DNA from: Leuctra nigra
Taxonomy: Eukaryota; Arthropoda; Insecta; Plecoptera; Leuctridae
Direction of reading: 5' to 3'
Assembly (NCBI GenBank): GCA_934045905.1
Contig: OW203763.1
Location: forward strand, 47,547,494 to 47,611,493
Length of the DNA: 64,000 nt
Position 1 is the first letter of the stretch. Every line of letters begins with the position of its first letter. The notes under the pieces are model-generated. The model did no database searches, had not been told where the DNA came from, and saw nothing but the letters and a program-made list of their open reading frames with translations. This document shows, one piece after another, positions 28,317 through 63,510 of this stretch. The translations under genes were made by a program, and so were the position numbers.

Positions 28317-30518
28317 GTGCCTTTGTTTGACTTTTATTATGAAAATGCACTTAACTTGCAGATAACATGAGAATTTAATTTTATCCTCAAGTATATTGGT
28401 ATCTCTTGTCATAAATTTCTCCAATAAAACAAAATTATTGTTGAACTAAATAAATAGACATTCCTTGTTATTGTAGTAGTTCCTTTATTAGGTGAAATAT
28501 TATAGAGAAAAGTATTAGGCTACAGACACTTGGATCACTTGCTGTTGATGAGGAAAGTGTCATCAAGATGGCCACAACTAATTGCTAACTACATTTACCT
28601 ACATAACTTAATGATACAACAATTGATTTTATTTCACATCGGGCAATGGCTGAAGATCACTATCAAAATATTGGCATTGTTAGAAGTAACAGTCATGTAT
28701 CAAATCATTCATAAATCAAAAGCTCATACGAAACATCACAATAAAATTATAAATGATACAAAGTAGTATTACCAGCTATTTAATGATACCATTACCCGAT
28801 ATACACTTATGAAATGCATATTCTGGAATAAAACAAAGTTTTTTTTAACAAGTCTGAAGCATCATAGCTCCCAATAGAATCAATACAACTTTACCCAATA
28901 CACATTAATATCTCCATACTTTCTTCTTACTCATACTTTGGTAAAATTCTAAAATTATTATAAAAATATAAGAGTGACTACACCCAAATGATTGACACAA
29001 CATTTTTTTTCTTATGTATGAAAACAAATAGATAATTCTTCCTTGGCCATCATTGGCTTGGCTTCAGCCCAGAACATGCCCGAATTGAATCGAGATATGA
29101 TTCAAAACCATCATCAACTTCAAAATAGATTTATTCCAAAAATAACAATTTTACATGGCTTTTCATAAAACAAATGATAAAATATGGCAATTGCTTCACA
29201 AGCAAACTCCATATGACTTTCTTACCATCCCCCCCCCCCCCCCCCCACTTTTTAACAAGTCAAATAGGTCATGGTAAACTCTCCCATTATTAAACCTAAT
29301 ACATTGTCTACTGAAGAGAAGCCATTTGGAAAATTTCTATTTGGTATAGTCTTAATTGTAACTTTCAATTTCGTCAATATTTATCTAGTGATATATTTGC
29401 TCTAATGCACGGCTCTATGGATACGCCATGCAGATTCTAGTATAAGTTTAGTAGATAGAAATGACTGCTGGCTTTGAAAACAAGACGTCTCATTAGAATG
29501 AATATTATATATAATTTGAAAAGCAGAGAAATTAGTTTCGCACTTTCGTATTCAGATTTAAGATATTTCTGCAGCAATGGTAAATCCTTATAATTAGGTA
29601 TAATAAGAGTCACCCACCACAGTAGTGACTAAGCTAACACTTGACGTACAGCCAAGGCATTCGGAATACATTATTCATTTTAGAGATACAGTAATTTTTT
29701 CACGGAAATTGTGATTGGCTTTCGTTGTCCTTGTAGTTTGTAACACTCATCCTAACAAAACAAGAACGAGAGATGTACACAACATAGAACAGGACATAAG
29801 AGTTGATCACTCACTTCCTATTCACTTAGTTGGGATTGTGGAAACAAATGTCTATTTTGTTGACCTACATGTTATGTTCGCAGTTACAAGAAATGAAAAC
29901 AAATACCACAATAAGCACCAGCATGCAGAGATGGTTGTTGACAACATTGTTATTAACATGAATATATGTTTATATTTTTTGTTATTATTATTATAATTAT
30001 TATTTTAAGGCCTTCAAACAGACAGAGATGAGGTGAATGACATGTGAAGTGACATTCACCAAAATATTGCATGAAATGGCTAAATGTGGCGTGGCTAATA
30101 ATGGTTAATGGCAAACATGTTCTGAAGCAACTATATGCTCAGGAAATATAGAAACTTTTGTCAAACTTTATAATATTATACTGTTGTACAATGGAATAAC
30201 ATAAACACATGTTATTCTGGAAGGTTATGGACAGGAAACCACATCTGCCCACACACCACATTTATCACATTTCACACTGTAATGTGAAATAGAAGTTGAG
30301 ACATACATTTCCATTGCCGAGAATACCAATCAAGTTCATGGCATTAAGCACCGTCATTACCAGCCCAATACGTTTGGGCTTATGCGTACTGCATTGGAAC
30401 TCATTTTCTAATGCGTTTTATTTCAAATCTCTTTATAATGTTACAAATAATGGAGCCATTTAAATAGGATAATTTGCATACCGCCAGCAAAATTGCACTA
30501 ACAACATTTTTATTGTTT
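28317..30518. other. Intergenic, no gene recognised
   Basis: AT-rich. Contains a C homopolymer run (~29229-29247). No coding motif; the longest frame (29715-29996) has no recognisable domain and ends in low-complexity Leu. Confidence 0.5.
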
Positions 30519-30526
30519 AAAGATAG

Positions 30527-31084
30527 CAGACTTGGGTAGTAACGTAACGAAAGTAACGCGTTACTGTAACGCAATTACTTCTTTGGGTAACGAGCCAGTA
30601 ATTTCATTACATTTTTTTCCAAGTAATAAGTAATATAATCTCACTACCTTTATCAGAGTAATTTGACGTTTGTAACGCGTTACCGTGAGCCTCGTCCACA
30701 TTTTCCCGCTTGTATGTATTTTTCAAAAATATTGACAGATGGCAACACTCAGTAGACTTATTTTTAAATTTCCACTACGCAAGTCACACAAAGTACAAAA
30801 TAATGGTAATAAATTGTCAAACGGAATCGGCTTAAAACTACTTCGCTCTTATTGTGACTTCTCAAACACTCTTATTTTGTATCTCCTTCCAATAATGATC
30901 GATTTGGCTAAAAATTCGGGAAAAAGTAATTTTTTAGAGTAATTTCACTACTTTTTCTCTAAAAAAGTAAAGAAATTTCATTACATTTCAGAAGTAGTAA
31001 TTTGCCAGTAATTTTATTACTTATTTTTCCAAGTAATAAGTAATATAATCTCACTACTTTTAAAAAGTAATTTACCCAAGTCTG
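30527..31084. mobile_element. Non-autonomous hAT element (CAGACTTGGGTA type)
   Basis: Ends CAGACTTGGGTA and TACCCAAGTCTG (with GTAAC/GTAATTT just inside), exact 8-bp target duplication AAAGATAG (30519-30526 and 31085-31092). Subterminal regions are full of AGTAAC/GTAATTT repeats, as usual for this hAT group. No transposase. Confidence 0.92.
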
Positions 31085-31559
31085 AAAGATAGTTACTAAT
31101 AATAAAATTTAATGGGGCATTTAATGTAATGGGGTCGAAAGAACATGCAGTTTCTATCCAAATTGTGGCCCTGGACTGAACTGTGAACTGTGGACTGAAC
31201 TGTGAACTGTAAAATGCACCCACAATGTATTTTGGGGATACCTCATTAGTCATTGGCCCTAAAAACAATGGGCCCCCCACTAGATGTATGTGGGTCTGTG
31301 CGGCACAAGACTGGGAAAATGTTGAAATTCATTTGTATGTGTATGTTTTGAACATTGTATGTTCTATGTGATTTTAACTGTAAATTTTAGAATTTTGACA
31401 TTTGATTTAATACTGATTTCTCATTTGAATATTTTATATTAGGTATTACAAGTTTTTGCAAATTTCTTTAACAGGTTCGCGGCGTACAGTTTGGGAACCA
31501 CTGATTTACGGTATCCACATCAAATGATTTGACCCAAGTGTACCCAGATATGAGCCAAT

Positions 31560-31740
31560 GATTCTTGAGGTGAGATTAAAAACTATTATCCAAATTTGAT
31601 TGTGAGCTTGATTACGCGATCTGAAATGTGTGCAACTAAAAATTGAGAAAATGGACTTCAGGTTTTCTGCTTCTAAGGTAATTGAGTTAAGGGCTCTTGA
31701 ACATTGCTGTCAATTTTTGAGTACATATTACAGATTCACT
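31560..31740. repeat. Dispersed repeat family B, copy 3
   Basis: Shares TTCTTGAGGTGAG, GAGCTTGATTAC, AAAATTGAGAAAATGGACTT and a GAACATTGCTGTCAATT segment with the other copies. Non-coding. Confidence 0.55.
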
Positions 31741-31744
31741 CTTC

Positions 31745-33234
31745 AATGAGAAGTTGTCATTAGATTTTGCTGTAAGGCAAATTTGATCTCGCCAATGAAA
31801 ATGTGCGGCTGAATTGAAGTCTCTCCATCATATATTTGAGTGAATGTCCAAGTGTTTAGTCGCTTGTGTAGAGACGACTTAACATGGACGTGTTTCATTC
31901 AGCATTCAGTTGTTAGTGGATCCGTTTAGGTTAGTGTCTGTCTCGTGGTCTTTGGCTGCCGAACTAGTTGAGCCGGTGAGCGCCATCTTTTGCATTTGCC
32001 GGATTACAGTGGCTGCGTGGTAAGCTTGCTGTAACAGAACCATTCACTGTCAGTCAAACAACTCGCCATTACCCTTCGCACATTGTTTCAGCAACACGAA
32101 TATGTTTATAGCGTTCATGGAGAGCTGATTTTATTTGATTAGGAGCTTATCCTTGAATCAGTACAGACAAGACAGACGAGATAGAATGGTCAAGCTAATG
32201 ATTTTTTGGGACTATTTAGTGTATATATTTTTAATTATTTTTTCCATAAAACTATCATTTAACTTTTCACCCAAAAAAGTTTGCCGGTCAATTTGAACTG
32301 ACAAGTCCCAATCATCCTAAATGACAATAATCTACCTTGATATGGACTTGGACTATCACTGTTGTGTGATTAATCAACACTCATAGTCAATGATACAGAT
32401 CAATGTTTTCTAGTCTCACTGCCGAGTATGAGATGGAATGAAGAGAGAATGATTGTGTTAGGAGATATCCACGACTGTCATAATAAATGTGCAACGTTTT
32501 GTATAATTGAGCGGTAAGGAGCACGAACGAGACAAATCCAAGAAACAGAATCTGAGATATTCGAGGTCACAGTTGGTCTGCCTTTTTTGAATCACATTTG
32601 AAAACTAATAAAATATGTAAATAATAAATAATAAATCAGCAGCTCTGCAATATAAGTCAATCAACTAAGTCGCTACTCGTAGGCAACGTTCGTGCTCCCG
32701 GATACCGGACAGGCCACAGAATAAATCCGAAATGTAGTATTTTGTGATTATCCTATGTGAAATGAGATGTTTGCAATCATGTGATTTGAAATGAGTTGAT
32801 AATTAAGTCATGTGACATGTGGTTAGGACTCGGTCGCTTCATTTCGTAACTGTACATTGATACATTCCTCAGATAGAAATAGTACTGATTCCAAGATACT
32901 CGATTTAACATTCCATACCTGAGCCAGTTGACAGAATACAAGTCAGTGAGGCAGATGTACTTGTAAAGAGGTATATCATTATATTTCATGAAAGAGTTGT
33001 CTAGATGCAAAACCAACGGTCATCTTCACTTTATGTAGTTCTGAAATACACAGTCGTCATTCCTATACCAATATGCGGGAGATTTTTTTTTTTAGCTACC
33101 TTTCGAAAGAGAAGACATCTTTTGTTGTATATTTACAGGATAGAAAAATAAAAACAATTCAGAACTACATGTCTATCTCAAAACAAGTTTTTTTTTTATG
33201 GAAATGACCAGTTTTTAATCTGTGCAACTTAAAT
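31745..33234. other. Intergenic, no gene recognised
   Basis: No exon or defined repeat recognised. Mostly AT-rich unique-looking sequence. Confidence 0.4.
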
Positions 33235-33520
33235 ATTGTCATAACTTATTAACCATTCAAATGATTAAAAATGTGTATACAAGTTTGTTTAGTTATTGCT
33301 TGAGTTGACCATATAAATAAGAACAACAACTTCTAACTACAATATTTGTGCCCTAACTCGACATAGAGATACAATTTTCTATTTTTTCAGCTCTGGAGTT
33401 TTTGGACACAAATATTATTATTAAGTTTGTCTTACATCTAAGACGGACTCAAGATATAGCGCCGCATATTTTTCATATTTTTCATTTGTATGGTTCAAAA
33501 GTTACGACATTAAATATGAA
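33235..33520. repeat. Dispersed repeat family C, copy 2
   Basis: Shares TTAACCATTCAAATGATTAA, ATAAATAAGAACA, TTTGGACACAAATATTATTA and CGGACTCAAGATA with 22665-22925 and 57705-57965. A 109-codon frame at 33402-33731 begins inside it, is Lys/Arg-rich and motif-free, and is probably chance. Confidence 0.55.
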
Positions 33521-34138
33521 ATATTACACAAGAATATACCTCTGGGACTATTTACGTCATGACTTGAATATTGCCAAACTCAAATCACGCAGAGAGAAGG
33601 AATATAATGAACCAGTGAAGACGAAACGCAAAGTACAACAAGACACCAACATTACAACGATTAGAGTATACGAGTCATTAAAATCACGTATTGTAGGTTG
33701 CCAATTACTACACAACAAAAGAAAACGTTAACATAAGGCCCAATAAAAAGCACAAAAGCACAACAGTAAATGATTGAATCATCTGAGAAATTGCAATGGC
33801 ATTCTGTATCTTCCTTCGTCATGCATTCTGTTATTGTGTATCAAAATGAGTGGTGTTACAGCACCATTTCTGATGAGATTAGTACTTGGGCTGTTAGTCG
33901 CTCAGCAATTATCATTTCTTTTAAGAGACATTCATGGCCCCAAGAAAAACGTTTCGCTACTCAATTTCAGTGTTTATATTGCATCGACTGCGGAAATATA
34001 TTTTATTTACAATTAAAATAATAAAATTGATGTTTTCTATATTACCGATTATAAAAAAATACTCATTTATTTGTAGGGGTGTACATATTATAAGAATACA
34101 GTGATAGATAATTATGTGAGATATTAATTCATAGATCT

Positions 34139-34905
34139 GTGCATAACAAGGCTGAATACCGAAGGTGGAAAATACAAGTGAGAGAGACAGTAGTGGAAGA
34201 GAAGAAGTCCATGGAAGAACTAGCTGATGAACTGGAAACTGATTTCCAAGGGAACAAAAAGCTGCTCTATGGAATGATTAAGAAAAAGAGGGCTAGAAGA
34301 GGGGAGCAGATCTGCATGAAAGATGGCGGCAGTAGATTGATCGGTGACAGTGGAGGTGGAGGAGCTGTGGAACTCCCTCTCTCTTCCTCCAATCGCTCCC
34401 ACGTGGGCGATTGGAGGAAAGGAGGAGAGCCAGTTGCCGGCAGCGGAAATGAAATTCTTGCGAAGCATACAAGGAGTTACAAAGATGGACAAGATCAGGA
34501 GTGAAAAAATTATAACAGACTTGAAAGTGGAGAGGTCGCCATTCAAACTGGGAAGAGAGCGGCTACGGTGGTTTGGCCACATGAAAAGACAGAGGAGTCG
34601 AATACCACGGCGGGAGTTTGAAGTTGCAAGTAGTGGGAGAAGAAGAGTGGGAAGGCCGCGGGAGAAGTGGAGAGAGTTGGTAGCAGAGGATGTACAAGAG
34701 ATACTGGAGAAGTGGGAAGACGTGGAGGAAGAAAGGTTGTGGGCAGACAGGGAGAAGTGGAAGAAGATGGTGGAGAAGAAAGAAGAAGAGGAAGAGCCAA
34801 GCTTGGCCAGCTAGCTCAGGAGTCCGAGGCCCTAGCAAATGGTGGCCCTCACCACCCCCGACCCAATTCTTGTAATCGGGAGAAAGATTATTATTATTAT
34901 TAATT
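34139..34905 (+). pseudogene. Internally deleted non-LTR retrotransposon (RTE/Jockey-like linker plus C-terminus)
   Basis: The first part (34139-34340) encodes YRRWKIQVRETVVEEKKSME and an acidic-basic helical stretch ending in KGNKKLLYGMIKKKR-like sequence, typical of the linker between endonuclease and RT. The second part (34490-34814) encodes MDKIRSEKI, ERLRWFGHMKRQ, IPRREFE, RRVGRPREKW: the C-terminal motif of these elements. The whole RT palm is absent. The 3' end has a GGGAGAAAGATTATTATT tail. Defective. Confidence 0.8.
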
Positions 34906-36322
34906 CATGTACAGCTCTCAAATATAAAACGAGTATTATTTTTGTACGATAATATGTAAAATATCAATTTTATGAGTCGTTTGGATTCTCTGACTGACGT
35001 TTACCATATAAATGTTCTCTCCTAGAAAAAGGCGAACTATTTTCCTTGGGTTGATATCTTGGAGCACTAAACACTGTGCTGAGATGAATCTACTGTGCCG
35101 ACTCTACTAGTTATGCAGACCTTGGTTGCCTACAGTTACAGTTTCAGTGTAATGTGCCATTCATCACTGAATACAATCACACAAGCATGCATATTAGAAT
35201 GCACCGTTGCCGTTGGGGTGTGCGTCGTACCGACTCATCGTCATTCTTCACGCATCGTCTCTCATCAACAATATTTAAATGTAAATCAAACACCAAACTG
35301 GCGAGATGACATTTCAAGCTATTTTTAGATACAAAAAAAAACACAAATACAAATGACATATATTTCATAACTTTTGAGGCATAATTTACAAAAACAATCA
35401 TAATCCAAAATATAAAAAATCATTTATTGAGAGCAAGAAATTACTCATTTCTTTGGCTCAATCTAGACTATATGCCTTCAAAAGAATTGACCACAGTCCT
35501 ATCTTTTTCCATGTCCTAACACGTCCTTTGGCAATGATGACTATTCAAGAATCTATACCTTTACTGTTGATCTGAGAGGAGGTATTTGGACGATGGTTCC
35601 TTTGTAAATGACGCCTCAATTGTTTTCTGGTTTCCCTCTCTCTGGTTTCGATCTGAATGTCCTGATTGTATATATTCGCATCGCACACCCCACAAGCACA
35701 CTTCCCACTGACAAATACGTGAATTCCATCTAAACATTAGCACTAGGTGAGACTTTACAATACGCAATGCTCAGTTATTATCCAGTCAAGATACATTGTC
35801 AAAACACACCGTCATTATATTAGCTAACGGCGTCGATTTCTTCGTGATTTCATTCATCATTTCTACATGACAGGAAAAGGAGACTACGTTACGCCCTGTT
35901 AATTTTTTTTATAACTGATTAGCTAGTTTCCTTTAAATTGAAATTGTGTCAGAGATTCATGATTTTTGACAAAGGTTTTGTAATTTTAGACTCGTCATAA
36001 AATGAAAATGAATAAGTAAAAGAAAGAATTAAAAGAAAATAAGAATTTACACATATCAATTTGAGAAAAACATCACTCGTGGAAACAACTATTTGACAAT
36101 GTTCTGAAGTACCTAGTCTTGGACACAAAGCACACGAATTAGGGGAAATTTAACTCCCTGGACCCTTAATATTTAATATTGATTGATGGGTCATATATCT
36201 TGTAAATTAAAATAATATAACCGTCATGCTTTGTAATTTCTCATCCTTCTAATTATCAAACACCATGAACACAACAGTTTCCGACACTTGACTGTAACTT
36301 GACTAGACAAGACCTGGAATCG
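34906..36322. other. Intergenic / CaMKI 3' UTR region
   Basis: No coding motif. On the - strand, downstream of the CaMKI stop at 36323, an AATAAA lies near 35418-35424 and could end the transcript; several other AT-rich hexamers are equally possible. Confidence 0.4.
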
Positions 36323-58459
<22,137 letters not shown>

Positions 58460-58734
58460 CTGGAACAAAAAGTTAAAAGGAAATAATTAGAAACAGGAAT
58501 GCATTATTCATAAGGTCGGGGACAGGCTAAGTTGAACCCGCGCTAGCAGGGGTTGGCCTACACCTGGCAATGCTAAACAGGGTTCATCTTTGCCTGTCAC
58601 CGACCATAGAACTACAATGACACATATTGTTCGAATAAAATTAAATAACAAACTAATTATAAACAAATAATGGAATAATAAACAACTAGAACAAACTGAA
58701 TATCAATACGACGACTGGTATGATGTGAAAAGTA

Positions 58735-58815
58735 TCTGGCTGAGCAGGGACTCGAACAGGAAGCTCTACTTGGCTTGCCGGGCGAGCGCTCTATCAACTG
58801 CACAAACACGGGACA
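58735..58815 (-). repeat. tRNA-derived SINE head / pseudo-tRNA
   Basis: On the - strand: A box TGCAGTTGATAGAGCGC and B box TGTTCGAGTCCC at normal spacing, T arm present, acceptor ends not well paired. Likely a SINE promoter or decayed tRNA. Unrelated in sequence to the 15-kb array. Confidence 0.6.
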
Positions 58816-59106
58816 CAATATCAAGTGGAGGGGTAAAAAGTCTATCAGTCACATTTTGGCCGTTTTCAGCAAGGACCGATTTTCCACTAATTCAAATACG
58901 CTCTATTTAATGCGACGTGTATAGTGTGGTCCAGTGAATTCCTTCACAATTCCAGTGTAAAAACTCCCTGAGTCCGTAAAAATCTCTATGTCCAAGGCTG
59001 ACAACTATATTTAGAGGTAAGTTAGACCAATAAAGTATTATTTTACGTTATTGTTACATATTTACATGATTTCTATAGTTTCATTCATACACACACCAAA
59101 TTGTAG

Positions 59107-59330
59107 GTACACTTGGCCAAACAAAAATTGATCGTTCAATAAATCTGATAGGCTGATAAATGTAAGATCGCACCATCAGAAGTCAGTCTAAGCGATCTCA
59201 TTGTCTCACTATAGTAGGTGACCTCACATTTCAATGATAATAACAAGCTTTGATGAGTTATGACTTATGGGACAAGACCAGCAGTCATTCAAATTTGTTC
59301 AACGATCAATTTTTGTTTTGCCGGGTGTAC
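59107..59330. mobile_element. Tc1/mariner-like MITE, copy 3 (diverged)
   Basis: ~33-bp TIRs (GTACACTTGGCCAAACAAAA and near complement); interior keeps GGTGACCTCACATTTCA, AATAACAAG and GACCAGCAG, aligning with copies 1 and 2. TIR sequence differs from both. Confidence 0.7.
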
Positions 59331-59540
59331 GTAATTAAATGATTGAATACTATGCATGAGATAACATAGCCCGACTTTTCACTTTTCTGATCAGAGACTA
59401 ATCAGTAATCGATAAACTGTTAATCACATTATATCAATGTAAACATCATATCAAAGAAAATAAAGTATATTTCTTATAATTATCTAATTAGAAATTTTTA
59501 TTAGTTTAACCCATGTAAAAAGGCTTCAATTTAGTGAATT

Positions 59541-61464
59541 CTCAACCCGTTCGCTCAAGCAACAGCCATTCTACTTCCTACCTCAACCCGTTCGCTCAAG
59601 CAACAGCCATTCTACTTCCTACCTCAACCCGTTCGCTCAAGCAACAGCCATTCTACTTCCTACCTCAACCCGTTCGCTCAAGCAACAGCCATTCTACTTC
59701 CTACCTCAACCCGTTCGCTCAAGCAACAGCCATTCTACTTCGTACCTCAACCCGTTCGCTCAAGCAACAGCTATTCTACTTCCTACCTCAACCCGTTCGC
59801 TCAAGTAACAGCCATTCTACTTCCTACCTCAACCCGTTCGCTCAAGTAACAGCCATTCTACTTCCTACCTCAACCCGTTCGCACAAACAACAGCCATTCT
59901 ACTTCCTACCTCAACCCGTTCGCTCAAGTAACAGCCATTCTACTTCCTACCTCAACCCGTTCGCTCAAACAACAGCCATTCTACTTCCAACCTCAACCCG
60001 TTCGCTCAAGCAACAGCCATTCTACTTCGTACCTCAACCCGTTCGCTCAAGCAACAGCCAAGCCATTCTACTTCCTACCTCAACCCGTTCGCTCAAGCAA
60101 CAGCCATTCTACTTCCTACCTCAACTCGTTCGCTCAAGTAACAGCCATTCTACTTCCTACCTCAACCCGTTCGCTCAAGCAACAGCCATTCTTTTCCTAC
60201 CGGTTCCTACCTCAACCCGTTCGCTCAAGCAACAGCCATTCTACTTCCTACCTCAACCCGTTCGCTCAAGCAACAGCCATTCTACTTCCTACCTCAACTC
60301 GTTCGCTCAAGTAACAGCCATTCTACTTCCTACCTCAACCCGTTCGCTCAAGCAACAGCCAAGCCATTCTACTTCCTACCTCAACCCGTTCGCTCAAGCA
60401 ACAGCCATTCTACTTCCTACCTCAACTCGTTCGCTCAAGCAACAGCCATTCTACTTCCTACCTCAACCCGTTCGCTCAAGCAACAGCCATTCTACTTCGT
60501 ACCTCAACCCGTTCGCTCAAGCAACAGCCAAGCCATTCTACTTCCTACCTCAACCCGTTCGCTCAAGCAACAGCCATTCTACTTCCTACCTCAACCCGTT
60601 CGCTCAAGCAACAGCCATTCTACTTCGTACCTCAACCCGTTCGCTCAAGCAACAGCCATTCTACTTCCTACCTCAACCCGTTCGCTCAAGCAACAGCCAT
60701 TCTACTTCGTACCTCAACCCGTTCGCTCAAGTAACAGTCATTCTATTTCCTACCTCAACCCGTTCGCTCAAGTAACAGCCATTCTACTTCCTACCTCAAC
60801 CCGTTCGCTCAAGTAACAGCCATTCTACTTCCTACCTCAACCCGTTCGCTCAAGCAACAGCCATTCTACTTCGTACCTCAACCCGTTCGCTCAAGCAACA
60901 GCCATTCTACTTCCTACCTCAACCCGTTCGCTCAAGCAACAGCCATTCTACTTCGTACCTCAACCCGTTCGCTCAAGTAACAGCCATTCTACTTCCTACC
61001 TCAACCCGTTCGCTCAAGTAACAGCCATTCTACTTCCTACCTCAACCCGTTCGCTCAAGTAACAGCCATTCTACTTCCTACCTCAACCCGTTCGCTCAAG
61101 TAACAGCCATTCTACTTCCTACCTCAACCCGTTCGCTCAAGTAACAGCCATTCTACTTCGTACCTCAACCCGTTCGCTCAAGTAACAGCCATTCTACTTC
61201 CTACCTCAACCCGTTCGCTCAAGTAACAGCCATTCTACTTCCTACCTCAACCCGTTCGCTCAAGTAACAGCCATTCTACTTCCTACCTCAACCCGTTCGC
61301 TCAAGCAACAGCCATTCTACTTCCTACCTCAACTCGTTCGCTCAAGCAACAGCCATTCTACTTCGTACCTCAACCCGTTCGCTCAAGTAACAGCCATTCT
61401 ACTTCGTACCTCAACCCGTTCGCTCAAGCAACAGCCATTCTACTTCCTACCTCAACTCGTTCGC
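59541..61464. repeat. 41-bp minisatellite, ~46 units
   Basis: Consensus unit starts CTCAACCCGTTCGCTCAAGC then AACAGCCATTCTACTTCCTA + C. Units vary at few positions (AAGC/AAGT, CCTAC/CGTAC, CCCG/CTCG), and a few carry a 4-5 bp extra AGCCA. Because 41 is not a multiple of 3 and no frame has a stop, a 413-codon open frame appears on the + strand; it is not a gene. Only ~1 kb upstream of the first visible CaMKI exon. Confidence 0.95.
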
Positions 61465-62819
61465 TTACAATCACATAATTCTGGATATGTTTGATCTACT
61501 GAATACTACTGAATACTGAATACTGGTACTGAATATTTTCAAAATAAATGTAAAGAAAATGAATTTTTAAATCACGGTAATATGCACTAAATCAACTTAT
61601 GATATCAATTTTTTCGACCTCTTTTCATTTTCGAGCACTTTTTATCGCTTAATTTCCACAAAAATCCTACGCACGCAACTGGATTTGATTATAATCAACA
61701 AAATATGCATTATAAAATATGGTAATTGTGTAGCACATTTTGTTTTAAGTTTATCGAAAGCAATATGTCTCATGTTGATTGGCTCAATCTTGACTATGTG
61801 TATACGTGGAGTCATTCGATTGGTTTGCATGACATGGTTCGACTAATTGCATATACCAATGTTATACTCAATCATACTGGAGAGTGCACAAGATCGGAGA
61901 CAAATGTTTCATGTGAAAGGTATGCGGTGCTACTGGCGTAACTTTGATGTTGTGGGGGCCGGCAGGGCTAAGGGGGTTCCAAAATGTGGATCGAGCGAAT
62001 AGGACAAAGAACAAAAATATTGATTATCGATAGTAATGAAAGTAGTACCCTGTCAATTGAAGAATTCAGATGATCAAATCGACGAAAATGTGTGTTTAAA
62101 TCGCGTTAATGCACTAATTTCTATCGTGAAATTCCAACTTGTTCCGGGCCTGCGTGTGCCTGTGATAGCCTGATAGGCCCTACCCTAGACCCAAATCAGA
62201 CCAGAAGAAATAATATTTTACCTTCTACCATTACCTACCTAGTACTATACAAAAACCCACGGCACGCAACTGGATTTATAATCATCGAAAATGTGTCAAA
62301 AAGTAGTTTAAAAATTAACACAAAAAAATTCATATATTTAAATATATTTAAATATTTTTTATTTATATAAAGAGGCGATTAAAAAAGTAGCGGGCCCTAA
62401 AAATATCCTGGGGGGGGGGGGTCCAAATTTACTCCACCCACTGTGTGGTAAAGAAACTTTTCTCTAAAATGTGTGTCTTAATGTTCAGGGGATCACTTCT
62501 CGAAACAGATCACGTCATAACTCCAAGTTATGATAAAATAAGTATTTGTCCTATCTCTCACCATGTTAATATTATGACTTTTCGTCATATCTTGACGTGT
62601 TACGGTTTCGAGAATAGGGCCCCCAGCTAGCATACTTTGTGTTTCGGTCATCAAATATGAAGTATTGGGATGTATACCAAACAATCAGAAATGAAGGTAT
62701 TTCAGATTCAGAATTAAGGTATCAGATTTGAGGTATTTTGACGATTGTTCACTTTGTAAATGATTAATAAGCCTACATTCTCAACAGAGCCAGGCTCCAC
62801 TAGTGAGAATGTAATATAG
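61465..62819. other. Non-coding, anonymous
   Basis: No exon. A short diverged direct repeat (ACGCAACTGGATTT near 61674 and 62265) and a G run at ~62410-62421. Nothing else recognised. Confidence 0.4.
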
Positions 62820-63510
62820 AGAACGGAGGAGAGGAAACCCGGTACCGGCATGTATAGCCTACTCCTGACTAAAGATACCAAGGGGGCCAACGGCATGACG
62901 TCCCATCCGAAGGACGGTGTAACATTCACAGCTCGGGCCTCCACAACCCGCGCCGTCGAGAGACTGATAACAGGTGGAGGGAGGTCGTCACACTAAAGCC
63001 CGTCTTCCATCATTGCGATATTTTCGTCGCAATGTTGCTTTGCGGCACGATTTTTCAGTCACCGTCTTCCATGAATGCGATGTTTTCGCCGTCGCGTCAT
63101 GTATTTCCGACTCCCCCATTTGTCCAGAGGTTGTTCAGCGGTAACCGCGCATGCGCACAACGCTGCGATAGAAAATCGCTGCGTTGGTTGTTGAAGTTGG
63201 TTCTACTTTCAGCGACGATCCGCAGCGATTCTCGTGACGTCATGCGATGCTGCGATTCGAGCGCTGATTGGCTGAGAGACCACGTTGCGGCTGCGAATTC
63301 GCATTGCGATGAAAAAACGCAATCATGGAAGACGGGCTTAACCCCCAAACACCCCAGTCTCTCTGACCCAACGGCAGCAACTGGCAAGTCAGAGTTGAAC
63401 GGTCACCCATCCAACCACTGACCGCGCTCAATGTTGCTTAACCTCGGTGATCTAACGAGAACCGAGGTATCCAACACACCAGCCGTTGATCATTGAAATT
63501 AGCGTACCAC
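62820..63510 (-). repeat. 5S-rRNA-derived SINE, split by a MITE
   Basis: On the - strand, 63490-63399 reads GGATACCTCGGTTCTCGTTA, GATCACCGAGGTTAAGCAAC, GAGCGCGGTCAGTGG and TTGGATGGGTGACC, matching the interior and 3' half of arthropod 5S rRNA, including the internal promoter region. The body continues to ~62820 after interruption by the element at 62997-63338. The 5' end near 63510 (TTGGCCCAGTGGTACGC) is diverged. Not a functional 5S gene. Confidence 0.72.
62997..63338. mobile_element. PIF/Harbinger-like MITE inserted in the 5S SINE
   Basis: TIRs AGCCCGTCTTCCATCATTGC / GCAATCATGGAAGACGGGCT, flanked by TAA on both sides (62994-62996 and 63339-63341). Internal repeats of GTCTTCCATNAATGCGAT. 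The open frames covering it are not genes. Confidence 0.85.

Noticed and set aside
31470..31505. Single hAT-type end AGTTTGGGAACCACTG
   Set aside because: Looks like the end of a CAGTGGTTCCCAAACT element, but no partner end or target duplication was found.
33402..33731. 109-codon Lys/Arg-rich open frame
   Set aside because: Begins inside repeat family C, no recognisable domain, no second exon; likely chance.
34543..34838. Pro/Leu-rich frames on the - strand
   Set aside because: Antisense shadow of the Lys/Glu/Arg-rich retroelement ORF.
59534..60775. 413-codon open frame
   Set aside because: Produced by the 41-bp minisatellite cycling through three stop-free frames.
63032..63431. 129- and 96-codon frames
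   Set aside because: They cross the MITE and 5S SINE and contain no protein motif.
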